Shown: piece by piece, positions 41,569-50,936 of the stretch | Position numbering within the stretch: the first letter of the stretch is position 1 | Layout: each line of letters begins with the position of its first letter | NCBI GenBank assembly: GCA_021732005.1 | Contig: JAKFVT010000062.1 | Span: 80,058-144,057, forward strand | Direction: 5' to 3' | Origin: Mycobacterium sp. | GTDB lineage: Bacteria > Actinomycetota > Actinomycetes > Mycobacteriales > Mycobacteriaceae | Length of the DNA stretch: 64,000 bases | The notes under the pieces: model-generated | Databases searched by the model: none | The model's input: the letters and a program-made list of their open reading frames with translations, nothing else | Told to the model about the DNA's origin: nothing | Translations under genes and position numbers: made by a program

Positions 41569-42327
41569 ATGAGCGACCATGGACGGATGCATGCGCAGCG
41601 CCACGGTGGCTCAGCCACGCCCGATGCCTGGCCGGCGCATCCCTATCCCCGGATCACCAGCTTCCGTTCACGGCGCTCGACGCTGACCGAGGCGCAACAG
41701 GACGCCTGGGACCGGCTGTGGCCGAAGCTGGGCACCCAGGCACGCGTAGGCGAGAAGCCCGCCGGGCTCCTGGACACCACGGCGTGGTTCGGCAGGCAGG
41801 CGCCCGTCGTCCTGGAAATCGGCTGCGGAACCGGTACGTCGACAATGGCGATGGCGATGGCAGAGCCGGACATCGACGTGGTCGCGGCCGAGGTCTACAA
41901 GCGCGGGCTGGCTCAGCTGCTCAGCGCTGTCGGCCGCGAGGGTGTGCCCAACATCCGGCTGGTCCGCGGCGACGCCGTCGACGTGTTGGAGAACATGTTC
42001 GGCCCGGGCTCGCTGACCGGGGTTCGGGTGTTCTTCCCCGACCCGTGGCCGAAATCACGCCACCACAAGCGACGGCTGCTGCAGCCGAACACGATCTCGC
42101 TGATCGCCGACCGGTTGCGGCCCGGTGGTGTGCTCCACGCCGCCACCGACCACGCCGGCTACGCCGAGCAGATCGCCGAGGCGGGCGATGCCGAACCCCT
42201 GCTGCGCCGGCTGCAGCCCGGCGACGAGCTGCCGATCTCGGTGCAACGCCCGAGTACCAAATACGAGACGAAGGCCGCTGAGGCGGGCAGCGCGGTAGCC
42301 GAACTTCTGTGGTTGAGGCAACGATGA
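41569..42327 (+). CDS. trmB: tRNA (guanine-N7-)-methyltransferase
   Basis: A 252-residue SAM-dependent enzyme that methylates G46 of tRNA. The SAM-binding motif is VVLEIGCGTGTSTMAMA, and the family hallmark FFPDPWPKSRHHKRRLLQP is intact; SVQRPSTKYETKA near the end is the C-terminal tRNA-binding signature. Start MSDHGRMHAQ aligns with the remembered M. tuberculosis start, so ATG 41569 is preferred over an ATG at 41539. Its TGA overlaps the next ATG, making it the first gene of a trmB-NYN-mmpL3 unit. Confidence 0.95.
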   Translation: MSDHGRMHAQRHGGSATPDAWPAHPYPRITSFRSRRSTLTEAQQDAWDRLWPKLGTQARVGEKPAGLLDTTAWFGRQAPVVLEIGCGTGTSTMAMAMAEPDIDVVAAEVYKRGLAQLLSAVGREGVPNIRLVRGDAVDVLENMFGPGSLTGVRVFFPDPWPKSRHHKRRLLQPNTISLIADRLRPGGVLHAATDHAGYAEQIAEAGDAEPLLRRLQPGDELPISVQRPSTKYETKAAEAGSAVAELLWLRQR

Positions 42328-43013
42328 GTGTGGTCGAAGACGCGACGGCACCCGCACTGCCGGACAGCGGAGATCAGCCGGTGAGTCCACCGGTTCAGCG
42401 GGTACTTCTGGTCTGGGACGCGCCCAACCTGGACATGGGCCTGGGTTCGATCCTCGGCGGTCGACCGACGGCCGCACACCGGCCGCGATTCGACGCGCTG
42501 GGCCGCTGGCTCTTGACCCGCACCGCCGAACTGTCGGCCGGCCACCCGGAAGTCTCGGTGGAACCGGAGGCGACAGTGTTCACCAACATCGCGCCCGGCA
42601 GCGCGGACGTCGTCCGACCCTGGGTCGAAGCGCTGCGCAACGTGGGTTTCGCGGTGTTCGCCAAGCCCAAGATCGACGAGGACAGCGACGTCGACTCCGA
42701 CATGCTTGCCCACATCGAGATGCGTCGCACCGAGGGTCTGGCCGCCGTGCTGGTCGCCTCGGCCGACGGACAGGCGTTTCGCGCGCCACTGGAGGAAATC
42801 GCCAAGGCCGGCACCCCCGCTTACGTGCTCGGATTTCGCGAACATGCCAGCTGGGCGTTAGCGTCGGATACCTTGGAGTTTGTCGACCTGGAGGACATTC
42901 CTGGTGTTTTCCGAGAGCCGCTGCCGCGAATCGGCCTAGATTCGCTCCCAGAGCAGGGGGCATGGCTACAACCGTTCCGGCCGCTGTCCTCATTACTGAC
43001 ATCGCGCGTCTGA
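42324..43013 (+). CDS. NYN-domain (PIN-like) protein, Rv0207c type
   Basis: A 229-residue protein of the NYN/LabA-like nuclease superfamily. Acidic residues at the expected places are in LVWDAPNLDMGLGS, DEDSDVDSDMLAHIEM and LVASADGQAFRAPLEEI, a layout that can bind metal for RNA cleavage. The ATG overlaps the trmB stop (ATGA); a GTG five codons earlier is possible. It precedes mmpL3 by 49 bp. A role in RNA metabolism is inferred from the fold; no link to MmpL3 function is visible beyond conserved gene order. Confidence 0.85.
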   Translation: MSVVEDATAPALPDSGDQPVSPPVQRVLLVWDAPNLDMGLGSILGGRPTAAHRPRFDALGRWLLTRTAELSAGHPEVSVEPEATVFTNIAPGSADVVRPWVEALRNVGFAVFAKPKIDEDSDVDSDMLAHIEMRRTEGLAAVLVASADGQAFRAPLEEIAKAGTPAYVLGFREHASWALASDTLEFVDLEDIPGVFREPLPRIGLDSLPEQGAWLQPFRPLSSLLTSRV

Positions 43014-43026
43014 GTAGGAGAAACCG

Positions 43027-43062
43027 ATGCGCAGGTCGCAGAAGATTTGGTTAGGAGCTTAG
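43027..43062 (+). CDS. Candidate 11-codon leader ORF of mmpL3
   Basis: An ATG at 43027 follows GTAGGAG (43014-43020) at six-base spacing. The frame reads MRRSQKIWLGA and stops with TAG at 43060-43062, directly against the mmpL3 GTG at 43063. It includes TTA, a rare leucine codon at this GC content. The mmpL3 ribosome site (AGGAG near 43053-43057) lies inside this ORF, so its translation would affect access to mmpL3. It may be a regulatory leader or chance; no peptide evidence exists. Confidence 0.5.
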   Translation: MRRSQKIWLGA

Positions 43063-46000
43063 GTGTTCGCCTGGTGGGGTCGAACTGTGTATCGATATCG
43101 ATACATCGTGATCGGTGTCATGGTCGCGCTATGCCTCGGTGGCGCCGTATACGGGGCCTCCTTGGGCAAGCACGTCACCCAGAGCGGTTTTTACGACAAC
43201 GGCAGCGAGTCGGTGCGGGCCTCGACGCTCGCCGACGAGGTGTACGGCCGTGACCGCACCAGCCATGTGGTCGCCATCCTGACGCCGCCGGGCGACGAGA
43301 AGGTGACTGACAAAAACTGGCAGAAGACAGTCACCGATGAGCTCGACCAGGTGGTCAAGGACCATCCCGATCAGATCGTGGGCTGGGTCGGCTGGCTGAA
43401 AGCCCCCGACACCACCGACCCGACCGTCAATCAGATGAAGACCGCGGATCTACGTCATACCTTCATCAGCATCCCGCTCAAGGGCGACGACGACGACACC
43501 ATTCTGAAGAACTACCAGACCATCGAGCCGGCTCTCAAGAAGGTCAACGGCGGCACTATCCAACTCGCCGGCCTCAATCCGCTGGCCAGCGAGCTCACCG
43601 GGACTATCGGCACCGACCAGCAACGCGCCGAGCTCGCGATCGTCCCGTTGGTGGCCGTGGTCCTGTTCTTCGTCTTCGGCGGCGCCGTCGCGGCCGCGTT
43701 GCCCGCCATCATCGGTGGCCTCACCATCGGCGGGGCGCTCGGTATCCTCCGGCTGACCGCCGAATTCGGACCGGTGCACTTCTTCGCCCAGCCCGTCGTG
43801 ACGATGATGGGCTTCGGCATCGCCATCGATTACGGATTGTTCGTCGTCAGCAGGTTCCGGGAGGAACTCGCCGAAGGTTACGACGTCGAAGCGGCGGTAC
43901 GGCGGTCGGTGATGACATCGGGCCGCACCGTCGCGTTCTCCTCGGTCATCATCGTGGCGTCCTCGCTACCGCTTCTGTTGATCCCGCTTGGCTTCCTGCG
44001 GTCGATTACCTACGCGATCATCGCTTCGGTGCTGCTCGCGGCCTTCCTGTCGATCACGGTGCTGCCCGCCACCCTGGGAATTCTGGGCGCCAATGTCGAC
44101 GCCCTGGGGGTGCGGACTCTGCTCCGGGTGCCGTTCCTGGCGAACTGGTCGTTCTCCCGCAGGATCATCGACTGGTTCATCGAAAAAACCCAGAAGACAA
44201 AGACCCGCGAGGAAGTCGAAAAGGGATTCTGGGGCCGCCTGGTCAATGTGGTGATGAAGCGACCTATCGCTTTTGCCGCTCCCATCGTGATCATCATGAC
44301 GTTGCTCATCATCCCGATGGGGCAGCTGGCGTTGGGCGGGCTCAGCGAGAAGTACCTGCCGCCGGACAACCCGGTGCGCAGCGCCCAGGAGCAGTTCGAC
44401 AAAGAGTTCTCCAGTTTCCGTACCGAACCGCTGACCCTGGTCATCAAAACCAACAACGGTTCACCGGTCACCGAACAGCAGCTCGACGATCTCCGTGCCG
44501 AAGCGCAGACGGTGTCCGGCTTCGCCGGCAGCGACGACCCGGCGAAGATGTGGGAGGAGCGCTCGGCCCAGAACGGCGGATCAAAGGATCCGTCCGTACG
44601 GGTGCTCCAGAACGGCCTGATAGACAGCAGTACCGCACCCCAGAAGATCGAGCAGTTGCGCGCGCTGACCCCACCTAGGGGTACTACGGTCCTCGTCGGC
44701 GGAACGCAGGCGCTGGCACAGGACAGCATTTTGACGCTGTTCGACAAGCTGCCGCTGATGGTGCTGATCCTGGTGCTCACCACCACCGTCTTGATGTTCC
44801 TGGCGTTCGGCTCGGTGGTGCTTCCCATCAAGGCCGCATTGATGAGCGCACTGACGCTGGGCTCCACAATGGGCATTCTGACCTGGATGTTCGTCGAGGG
44901 CGGACACGGTTCAGGGCTGTTGAATTACACGCCACAGCCCTTGTTCGCCCCGATGATCGGTCTGATCATCGCGGTGATCTGGGGTCTGTCCACGGACTAC
45001 GAGGTGTTCCTGGTCTCCCGGATGGTGGAGGCCCGTGAGCGCGGCCTGTCCACCGCGGAGGCCATCCGGATCGGCACGGCCACCACCGGCCGACTCATCA
45101 CCGGTGCCGCGCTGGTACTCGCCGTGGTGGTCGCCGCGTTCGCGTTCTCCGACCTGGTGGTGATGAAGTATCTGGCCTTCGGTCTGCTGATCGCTTTGCT
45201 GCTGGACGCCACCGTCATCCGGATGTTCCTGGTCCCGGCCATCATGAAGCTGCTCGGCGACGACTGCTGGTGGGCGCCGCGCTGGATGAAGCGCCTGCAG
45301 GTGCGGATCGGCCTCGGTGAGACCCACCTGACCGACGAGCGTAAGCGGCCGGTCGTGCGGGAACCGGATCCCGCCCTGGTGGGTGCCGGTGCGCCGGTGT
45401 CGGCAGCCGAGGCCCGACGCCCGGCGCACGACCCGACCCATCCCGTCGAGGGCCGCGCGATGCCGCGTGTCGTCGGCCGCGCCGAATACCGCAACCCGCC
45501 GCCGCCGCAGGAAGCCCCGTCAGCCGCCGGAACCGCGCGGATGCCCGATCCGGTCGAAGCCCGCACCGAGATCACCGCCGGCGGGCAGGAGCGCAGCGAC
45601 CGGGGAATCACCGAAGCACCGACGACCCGGTTCTCGGTGGCCAAGAACGCCGTCAAGAACGCGGTGAACTCCGCTGCCTCGGCCGCCAAGACCAACCGCC
45701 CGCCCGTGCCACCGGCGCCGGATCGGGAGATCGAGTCGTGGCTCGGTGAGCTGCGGGGTAAGCCCGCTGCGGGTGCCACCCCGCCGCAGCAGCCGTCGGC
45801 GCAGCCCACTCAGGCGATGTCGGCTCCAGAGGACGCGACGACGGCGATCCCGGCTCCGAGGGTGCAGAGTGGGGCTGACGACGTCTCCCCCTCGGTCAGC
45901 GCCGAGGAGACTCGCGCCATCCCGGTGAGCAGGCCCGATCAGGGCGACTCCGAGGTGGCCACCGAGAAGCTGAACTCGCGCGGCAAGAAAGAGGGCGAGG

Positions 46001-46071
46001 AGCAGCGCCGTCGCGGTAGCGGTGGCGGGGTCAGCGCGGCGGATCTGCTGCGCCGCGAAGGGCGCCTGTAG
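43063..46071 (+). CDS. mmpL3: Trehalose monomycolate transporter MmpL3
   Basis: A 1002-residue RND-family inner-membrane exporter that moves trehalose monomycolate to the periplasm; it is essential in mycobacteria and the target of several drug leads. Twelve membrane helices are visible in two groups with two periplasmic porter domains. The proton-relay pairs are Asp256-Tyr257 (FGIAIDYGLFV) and Asp645-Tyr646 (WGLSTDYEVFL), the same numbering I recall for M. smegmatis. After helix 12 a 250-residue disordered cytoplasmic tail rich in Pro, Ala and Arg follows. GTG 43063 has AGGAG six bases upstream and directly follows an 11-codon ORF. It is convergent with the next gene with no bases between stops. 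Confidence 0.98.
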   Translation: MFAWWGRTVYRYRYIVIGVMVALCLGGAVYGASLGKHVTQSGFYDNGSESVRASTLADEVYGRDRTSHVVAILTPPGDEKVTDKNWQKTVTDELDQVVKDHPDQIVGWVGWLKAPDTTDPTVNQMKTADLRHTFISIPLKGDDDDTILKNYQTIEPALKKVNGGTIQLAGLNPLASELTGTIGTDQQRAELAIVPLVAVVLFFVFGGAVAAALPAIIGGLTIGGALGILRLTAEFGPVHFFAQPVVTMMGFGIAIDYGLFVVSRFREELAEGYDVEAAVRRSVMTSGRTVAFSSVIIVASSLPLLLIPLGFLRSITYAIIASVLLAAFLSITVLPATLGILGANVDALGVRTLLRVPFLANWSFSRRIIDWFIEKTQKTKTREEVEKGFWGRLVNVVMKRPIAFAAPIVIIMTLLIIPMGQLALGGLSEKYLPPDNPVRSAQEQFDKEFSSFRTEPLTLVIKTNNGSPVTEQQLDDLRAEAQTVSGFAGSDDPAKMWEERSAQNGGSKDPSVRVLQNGLIDSSTAPQKIEQLRALTPPRGTTVLVGGTQALAQDSILTLFDKLPLMVLILVLTTTVLMFLAFGSVVLPIKAALMSALTLGSTMGILTWMFVEGGHGSGLLNYTPQPLFAPMIGLIIAVIWGLSTDYEVFLVSRMVEARERGLSTAEAIRIGTATTGRLITGAALVLAVVVAAFAFSDLVVMKYLAFGLLIALLLDATVIRMFLVPAIMKLLGDDCWWAPRWMKRLQVRIGLGETHLTDERKRPVVREPDPALVGAGAPVSAAEARRPAHDPTHPVEGRAMPRVVGRAEYRNPPPPQEAPSAAGTARMPDPVEARTEITAGGQERSDRGITEAPTTRFSVAKNAVKNAVNSAASAAKTNRPPVPPAPDREIESWLGELRGKPAAGATPPQQPSAQPTQAMSAPEDATTAIPAPRVQSGADDVSPSVSAEETRAIPVSRPDQGDSEVATEKLNSRGKKEGEEQRRRGSGGGVSAADLLRREGRL

Positions 46072-47226
46072 CTAGTCCGTCTCGCGCTTCGACGGTACGA
46101 CGTCGGGCTCGGCATTGAGGACGATGCCGTCGTCGTTCTCCTCGAGTTCGGCCGCCTCCTCGGCGGGGTTGTCCGCGACGAGAACCCGGATGGCGCTGTT
46201 GAGGAAGGCCACCAACGGCACCGACAGCAGCGCGCCGACGATGCCGGCCAGCACGGCACCGGCCGAGATGGCGAGCACGATCGCCAGCGGGTGGATCGAC
46301 ACCGCGCGACCCATCACCAGCGGCTGCAGGATGTGCGCCTCCAACTGCTGCACCGCGATGATCAGCCCCAGCGTGATGGCCGCGTAGACCACGCCCTTGG
46401 CCAATAGCGCCACCACCACCGCGAGGAATCCGGTGACGACGGCACCCACCAGCGGAATGAACGCGCCGAGGAAGACCAGCGAGGCCAGGGGCAGCGCCAG
46501 CGGGATGCCCATGATCGCCAGACCGGTGCCGATACCGACGGCGTCCACCAATGCGACGAGCGCTGTGGCCCGCACGTAGCCGATCAGCGAGCCGAAGCCG
46601 GCCCGGCCTGCGTCCCGCACCCGCTCGCGGGCGTGCGACGGAATGATCTTGGTGACGAAGCTGTAAATGTTGCGGCCGCCGTGCAGCAGGAAGATCAAGG
46701 TGAACAGCACCAGCAGTGCGCCGGTGACGAGCTCGGTGAGGGTGGCCGCCGTCGACAGCGCACCGGTGGTCAGCTGCTCCTGGTTGTCGCGCAGCGCCTT
46801 GATGGCCGTGTTGCCTGCGTTGTCTATCTGTTCGCGACTCAGGTGCGCAGGGCCGTCGACGAGCCACCGGCGCAAGCCGTCGATACTGTGCGTGACCTGC
46901 TCCACCAGGCCGGGCAGGCCCGAAACAAATTGGCTGACAACGAAAGTCAGAATCCCACCGAATATCGCGAATCCGCCGAGGAGCACCAAGGCCACCGCCC
47001 CGCCGCGAGGAGCTCCGCGACGATCGAGCCAGTCCACGGCCGGCAGCAGCAGGGCGGCCAGCATGGTGGCCAGGGCCACCGGAACCACGATGACCTCGAG
47101 GCGGCTGACGACCCACAGCAGGGCCACGATGGCCGCCCCGACCACCAGCAGGCGCCAGGACCACGCTGCGGTTTTACGGAGGAAGGGATCGACCGAGTCA
47201 TCGTCCGAAACGCGGGTGGCCGGCAT
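46072..47226 (-). CDS. AI-2E family (UPF0118) transporter, Rv0205 type
   Basis: A 384-residue polytopic membrane protein of the AI-2E exporter/permease family. About eight helices are visible: paired N-terminal segments (LLVVGAAIVALLWVVSRL and ALATMLAALLLPAVDWL), a third near FAIFGGILTFVVSQF, a long soluble middle, then VTGALLVLFTLIFLLHGG and a C-terminal cluster with family motifs PLVGAVVTGFLAVVVALL and GALLSVPLVAFLNSAIRVL. Substrate unknown. ATG 47226 is chosen over 47286, which would run into the divergent promoter region. It diverges from the Rv0204c-type gene by about 76 bp. Confidence 0.88.
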   Translation of the reverse strand: MPATRVSDDDSVDPFLRKTAAWSWRLLVVGAAIVALLWVVSRLEVIVVPVALATMLAALLLPAVDWLDRRGAPRGGAVALVLLGGFAIFGGILTFVVSQFVSGLPGLVEQVTHSIDGLRRWLVDGPAHLSREQIDNAGNTAIKALRDNQEQLTTGALSTAATLTELVTGALLVLFTLIFLLHGGRNIYSFVTKIIPSHARERVRDAGRAGFGSLIGYVRATALVALVDAVGIGTGLAIMGIPLALPLASLVFLGAFIPLVGAVVTGFLAVVVALLAKGVVYAAITLGLIIAVQQLEAHILQPLVMGRAVSIHPLAIVLAISAGAVLAGIVGALLSVPLVAFLNSAIRVLVADNPAEEAAELEENDDGIVLNAEPDVVPSKRETD

Positions 47227-47302
47227 GCGGCCAAGCGTAACCGGCTCGACATCCCGCAGGCGGAGACCGTCGAGACACGCTCGCACCGTTACGCTGATCT
47301 GC

Positions 47303-48475
47303 GTGTCCTACGACGCGTCGGTGAACGCCGCCCGCGAGGATCACGGCCCCCCGGCACGCGGGAAGTATTGGTGGGTCCGCTGGGCGGTGCTCGGCGCCGC
47401 GCTCATCGTGCTGGTCGTCGAGGCCACCCTGGTGTGGGATCAGCTGTCCAAAGCCTGGAAAAGCCTGTTCTCGGCGAACGGCTGGTGGGTGCTGGCGGCG
47501 GTCGCCGCGGCCATGCTGTCGATGCACAGCTTCGCCCAGATCCAGCGGACGCTGCTGCGTTCGGCCGGGGTGGTCGTCCACCAGTGGCGCTCCGAGGCGG
47601 CGTTCTATGCAGGCAATGCGCTGAGCACCACGATGCCCGGCGGTCCCGTGCTCTCGGCGACGTTCGTCTATCGCCAGCAGCGGCTGTGGGGTGCCTCCCC
47701 GGTGGTCGCGTCGTGGCAGTTGGTGATGTCGGGTGCGCTGCAGGTGGTGGGTCTGGCGCTGCTGGGCCTCGGCGGCGCATTCCTGTTGGGCGCCAAGAAC
47801 AATCCGTTCTCGCTGTTATTCACCCTCGGCGGGTTCATCGCCCTGCTGTTGCTCGCGCAGGCGGTGGCGACCCGTCCCGAACTCATCGACGGCATCGGCG
47901 TCAAGGTCCTCGGCTGGGTCAACTCGGTGCGCGGCAAGCCCACCGAAACCGGTCTGCGCCGATGGCGCGAAACGCTGAACCAACTGGAGTCGGTCAGCTT
48001 GAGTCGCCGCACCCTCGGGGTGGCGTTCGGCTGGTCGTTTTTCAACTGGGTGTGCGACGTGGCGTGCCTCGCGTTCGCCGCCTACGCCACCGGCGGGAGG
48101 CCGTCGCTGGCCGGTTTGACCGTCGCCTACGCCGCCGCCCGCGCCGTCGGCTCGATCCCGCTGATGCCGGGCGGCCTGCTGGTCGTGGAGGCCGTGCTGG
48201 TGCCTGGCCTGGTGTCCAGCGGGATGGCCCTGTCCGGCGCGATCTCGGCGATGTTGATCTATCGGCTGGTGAGCTGGATCTTCATCTCGACGATCGGCTG
48301 GGTGGTGTTCTTCTTCCTGTTCCGCACCGAAGGCCCCCTGGACCCGGACGCCGTCGCCGACGAGATCGCCGCAGCCGAAGCCGAGAGCGGCGCGGCCATC
48401 GACGATCCGGCCGACACCGCGCTCCAAGGCCCGGTGCCGCCGCCGTGCCCCGACCCCGACGACGACGGGCCCTGA
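47303..48475 (+). CDS. LPG-synthase/UPF0104-type polytopic membrane protein, Rv0204c type
   Basis: A 390-residue membrane protein with the UPF0104 fold found in the flippase domain of lysylphosphatidylglycerol synthases. Helices include WAVLGAALIVLVVEATLVW, QLVMSGALQVVGLALLGLGG and IFISTIGWVVFFFLF; the conserved region AARAVGSIPLMPGGLLVVEA marks the family. No lysyl-transferase domain is attached. It may translocate a lipid, which is inferred from the family. GTG 47303 has no clear ribosome site; GTG 47321 is an alternative. A DUF3054 gene follows after 25 bp. Confidence 0.82.
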   Translation: MSYDASVNAAREDHGPPARGKYWWVRWAVLGAALIVLVVEATLVWDQLSKAWKSLFSANGWWVLAAVAAAMLSMHSFAQIQRTLLRSAGVVVHQWRSEAAFYAGNALSTTMPGGPVLSATFVYRQQRLWGASPVVASWQLVMSGALQVVGLALLGLGGAFLLGAKNNPFSLLFTLGGFIALLLLAQAVATRPELIDGIGVKVLGWVNSVRGKPTETGLRRWRETLNQLESVSLSRRTLGVAFGWSFFNWVCDVACLAFAAYATGGRPSLAGLTVAYAAARAVGSIPLMPGGLLVVEAVLVPGLVSSGMALSGAISAMLIYRLVSWIFISTIGWVVFFFLFRTEGPLDPDAVADEIAAAEAESGAAIDDPADTALQGPVPPPCPDPDDDGP

Positions 48476-48500
48476 CCCAGCGGTGTGCTTGAATCCGAGC

Positions 48501-48878
48501 ATGGCAGTTCGTAGCGACACCCGCCCGGCCGTGCTGGCGCTGGCCGGCGACATCGTCTTCGTCGTGGTGTTCTGCGCGATTGGTCGCCGCAGCCACGCCG
48601 AGGGCCTGACGCTTGCCGGAATAGCCGAGACCGCATGGCCGTTTCTGTCCGGCACCCTGGCCGGTTGGCTGATCTCGCGGGCCTGGCGCGCACCGACCGC
48701 GATCGTGCCGACCGGCGTGATCGTCTGGGTCTGCACCGTCGTGGTGGGAATGTTGTTGCGCAAGGCCAGTTCTCAGGGCGTTGCGGTGAGCTTCGTCATC
48801 GTCGCGTCGGTGGTGACGGCGATACTGCTGTTGGGCTGGCGCGGCATCGTCGCCGTCGTCCGCAAACGCAGCGGTTAA
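48501..48878 (+). CDS. DUF3054 membrane protein
   Basis: A 125-residue protein with four predicted membrane helices (LALAGDIVFVVVFCAIG, AWPFLSGTLAGWLISRAW, IVPTGVIVWVCTVVVGMLL, VSFVIVASVVTAILLLGW). The pattern and conserved RAPTAIVPTGVIVW match the DUF3054 family of actinobacteria. Function unknown. ATG 48501 follows the previous gene by 25 bp, so cotranscription is likely. Its stop overlaps the convergent histidine kinase gene by 4 bp. Confidence 0.8.
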   Translation: MAVRSDTRPAVLALAGDIVFVVVFCAIGRRSHAEGLTLAGIAETAWPFLSGTLAGWLISRAWRAPTAIVPTGVIVWVCTVVVGMLLRKASSQGVAVSFVIVASVVTAILLLGWRGIVAVVRKRSG

Positions 48879-50203
48879 GCCTGCCCGGCCGGGGCGACGG
48901 GTTCCGGGGCGGTCGAGACCGTCAACACCGCACGCAACCCGCCGAGCGGGCCGTCGGAGAGTTCGATGTCGCCGCCGTGCAGGGCGGCCTGCTGAGCCAC
49001 CAGTGCCAAGCCCAGTCCTGACCCTCCGGCGGTGGCCGTGCTGCCACGAGCGAAGCGGCCCAACACTTTTTGATGCTCTTCGGCCGGCAGGCCACGGCCG
49101 TTGTCGTCGACGGTGATCGCCAGCAGCGGGCCCTGGCGGCGTGCACGCAGCACGATGCGGGTGGCTTCCCCGTGGGTGATCGCGTTGCGCACCAGGTTGT
49201 CCACGGCCAACCGCAACCCGGCCGGCCAGCCCCACACCGTGCCGGCCTCGTCGGCCTCCACGATGATCTCGCCAACCCCGGACCGGATGTTCTCCCGCGC
49301 AACCCGATCGAGCATCTCGGCGACATCGATCGGCTCGCGGTCCTCATTACGCGCCAACTGGCCTGACGCCAACTGCCCCAGCGCCGTGATGATCGCCTCC
49401 ACCCGCCGCTGCGCGCGCGCCAGATCGGCGACCACCTCCTCACGCTCCTCGGGCGGCAGGTCGTGGATGCGCAGCGTGTCCAGGTCGGCGCGCATCGCGG
49501 TCAGCGGGGTGCGCAGTTCGTGGGCGGCGTTGGCCGCGAAATCCTGTGCTGCCTGAAGCGAATTCGTGGTCGCCGCCTGGGCATCCGCCAGCCGGTTCAG
49601 CATCGCGATCATCGCCTCGGACAGGTCCTCGGCCTCCCGGGAGCCGTGCACCGGATCAAGGCGATCGTGGCCGGTGCCCAACCGCCTGGTCTGCTCGGTG
49701 AGTTTCAGCAGCGGCCGGATCGCGGGCCCGGCCAGGATCCAGCCCAGCGCCAGCGCGACCATCACCGCGAGGCAGACGATCAGCACATAGAGCGGAATTC
49801 TGGCACGGCTCAACAGGATGCTGTCGGCGCGGATACCGATCGAGACCAGGATCCCGCCGGACTGGTCGACGTTCACCGTCCGCACCCGGTAGTCGACGCT
49901 GTTGACGGTCACCGTCGCGGTCCCCGGCGGCAGCGGCGGCAACTGGAACCCGCGCTGGAACATGACCTGCCCGGTGGACCGTGATCGTCCGGTCGTCACC
50001 ACCCGGCTCGGATCACGCAGCTGTTCGGGATACATGCTGGCGTCGACGATCGAATCGAGACGCTTATCCAGTTGCGCCTCATCGTTGTTCGCCAGCACGA
50101 TCGAGGTCAGCACCGCCAGCAGCGCGACCACGATCGCGGCGGCCACGGCCGCGGCCAGGGCGACCCGGCTGCGCAGGGACAGGCTCTGGCCCAGCGAACT
50201 CAC
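48875..50203 (-). CDS. Sensor histidine kinase, PrrB-like
   Basis: A 442-residue membrane kinase. Helices at about residues 14-38 and 137-158 flank a 95-residue external sensor domain; a HAMP region (about 160-212) follows. The phosphoacceptor is His228 in ANAAHELRTPLTAMRADLD. ATPase boxes are LAVDNLVRNAITHG (N), VDDNGRGLP (G1) and GGSGLGLALVAQQAALHGG (G2). It resembles M. tuberculosis PrrB from memory but sits in a different context. It follows the regulator gene by 7 bp and belongs to an operon led by a haemophore-like gene, so it may sense haem or envelope state. Confidence 0.9.
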   Translation of the reverse strand: MSSLGQSLSLRSRVALAAAVAAAIVVALLAVLTSIVLANNDEAQLDKRLDSIVDASMYPEQLRDPSRVVTTGRSRSTGQVMFQRGFQLPPLPPGTATVTVNSVDYRVRTVNVDQSGGILVSIGIRADSILLSRARIPLYVLIVCLAVMVALALGWILAGPAIRPLLKLTEQTRRLGTGHDRLDPVHGSREAEDLSEAMIAMLNRLADAQAATTNSLQAAQDFAANAAHELRTPLTAMRADLDTLRIHDLPPEEREEVVADLARAQRRVEAIITALGQLASGQLARNEDREPIDVAEMLDRVARENIRSGVGEIIVEADEAGTVWGWPAGLRLAVDNLVRNAITHGEATRIVLRARRQGPLLAITVDDNGRGLPAEEHQKVLGRFARGSTATAGGSGLGLALVAQQAALHGGDIELSDGPLGGLRAVLTVSTAPEPVAPAGQA

Positions 50204-50210
50204 GACCGGA

Positions 50211-50930
50211 TCACGGCTCCGACCGGAGGACGTACCCGATGCCGCGCACCGTGTGGATCACCCGCGGCACACCCTCACGTTCGAGCTTGCGGCGCAGATA
50301 ACTGATGAACACGTCGGCGACGTTGGTATCGACGTCGAAGTCGTAGCCCCACACCAACTCCAGAAGCCGCTGCCGGGACAGCACCACACCGGAGTTCTCG
50401 GCGAGCACCGCCAACAGGTCGAATTCGCGTTTGGTCAGCTCGACCCGGTCACCGTTGACGAACACCAGCCGTCGGGCGGTGTCGATGGTCAGCGGTCCGA
50501 TCGTGACGGCGTCGGAACCCTCGGATGAATGCGATGCCCGACGCAGCAGCGCATGCAACCTGGCCACCAGCTCGCCCAGGTCGAACGGCTTGGTCAAATA
50601 GTCGTCGGCACCCGCCTCCAGGCCGGCGATCCGATCATTGACGGTGTCGCGTGCCGACAGCACACAGATCGGAATGTCGTTGCCCAGTGCCCGCAGTGCG
50701 GTCACCACCGCCACACCGTCGAGCTCCGGCATCTGGACGTCGAGCACCAACGCGTCGTGATTCTCGTTCGCCAACAACCGCAACGCTTCCTTGCCGGTCG
50801 CCGCGACCCGGACGTCAAACCCCGAGTGCCGCAAACCGCGGGCAACCGAAGTCCGGACATCCGGGTCGTCGTCGACCATCAGGACGGTGCGGCCAGCGCC
50901 TTCCTGGGCGGGCTGCTGTCCTACCCGCAC
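50211..50930 (-). CDS. OmpR-family response regulator, PrrA-like
   Basis: A 239-residue response regulator. The receiver domain has the acidic pocket LMVDDDPDVR, phosphoacceptor Asp64 (LVLDVQMPELDG), CVLSARD and the Lys in DDYLTKPFD. The C-terminal winged helix has LTKREFDLLAVLAENSG and VADVFISYLRRKLEREG. OmpR-type regulators bind direct repeats; TGACGT repeats 11 bp apart lie upstream of the second haemophore-like gene at 52037-52053. The GTG start lies 6 bp from the haemophore-like gene stop at 50937, and the kinase gene follows by 7 bp. Confidence 0.92.
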   Translation of the reverse strand: MRVGQQPAQEGAGRTVLMVDDDPDVRTSVARGLRHSGFDVRVAATGKEALRLLANENHDALVLDVQMPELDGVAVVTALRALGNDIPICVLSARDTVNDRIAGLEAGADDYLTKPFDLGELVARLHALLRRASHSSEGSDAVTIGPLTIDTARRLVFVNGDRVELTKREFDLLAVLAENSGVVLSRQRLLELVWGYDFDVDTNVADVFISYLRRKLEREGVPRVIHTVRGIGYVLRSEP

Positions 50931-50936
50931 CGCGGG

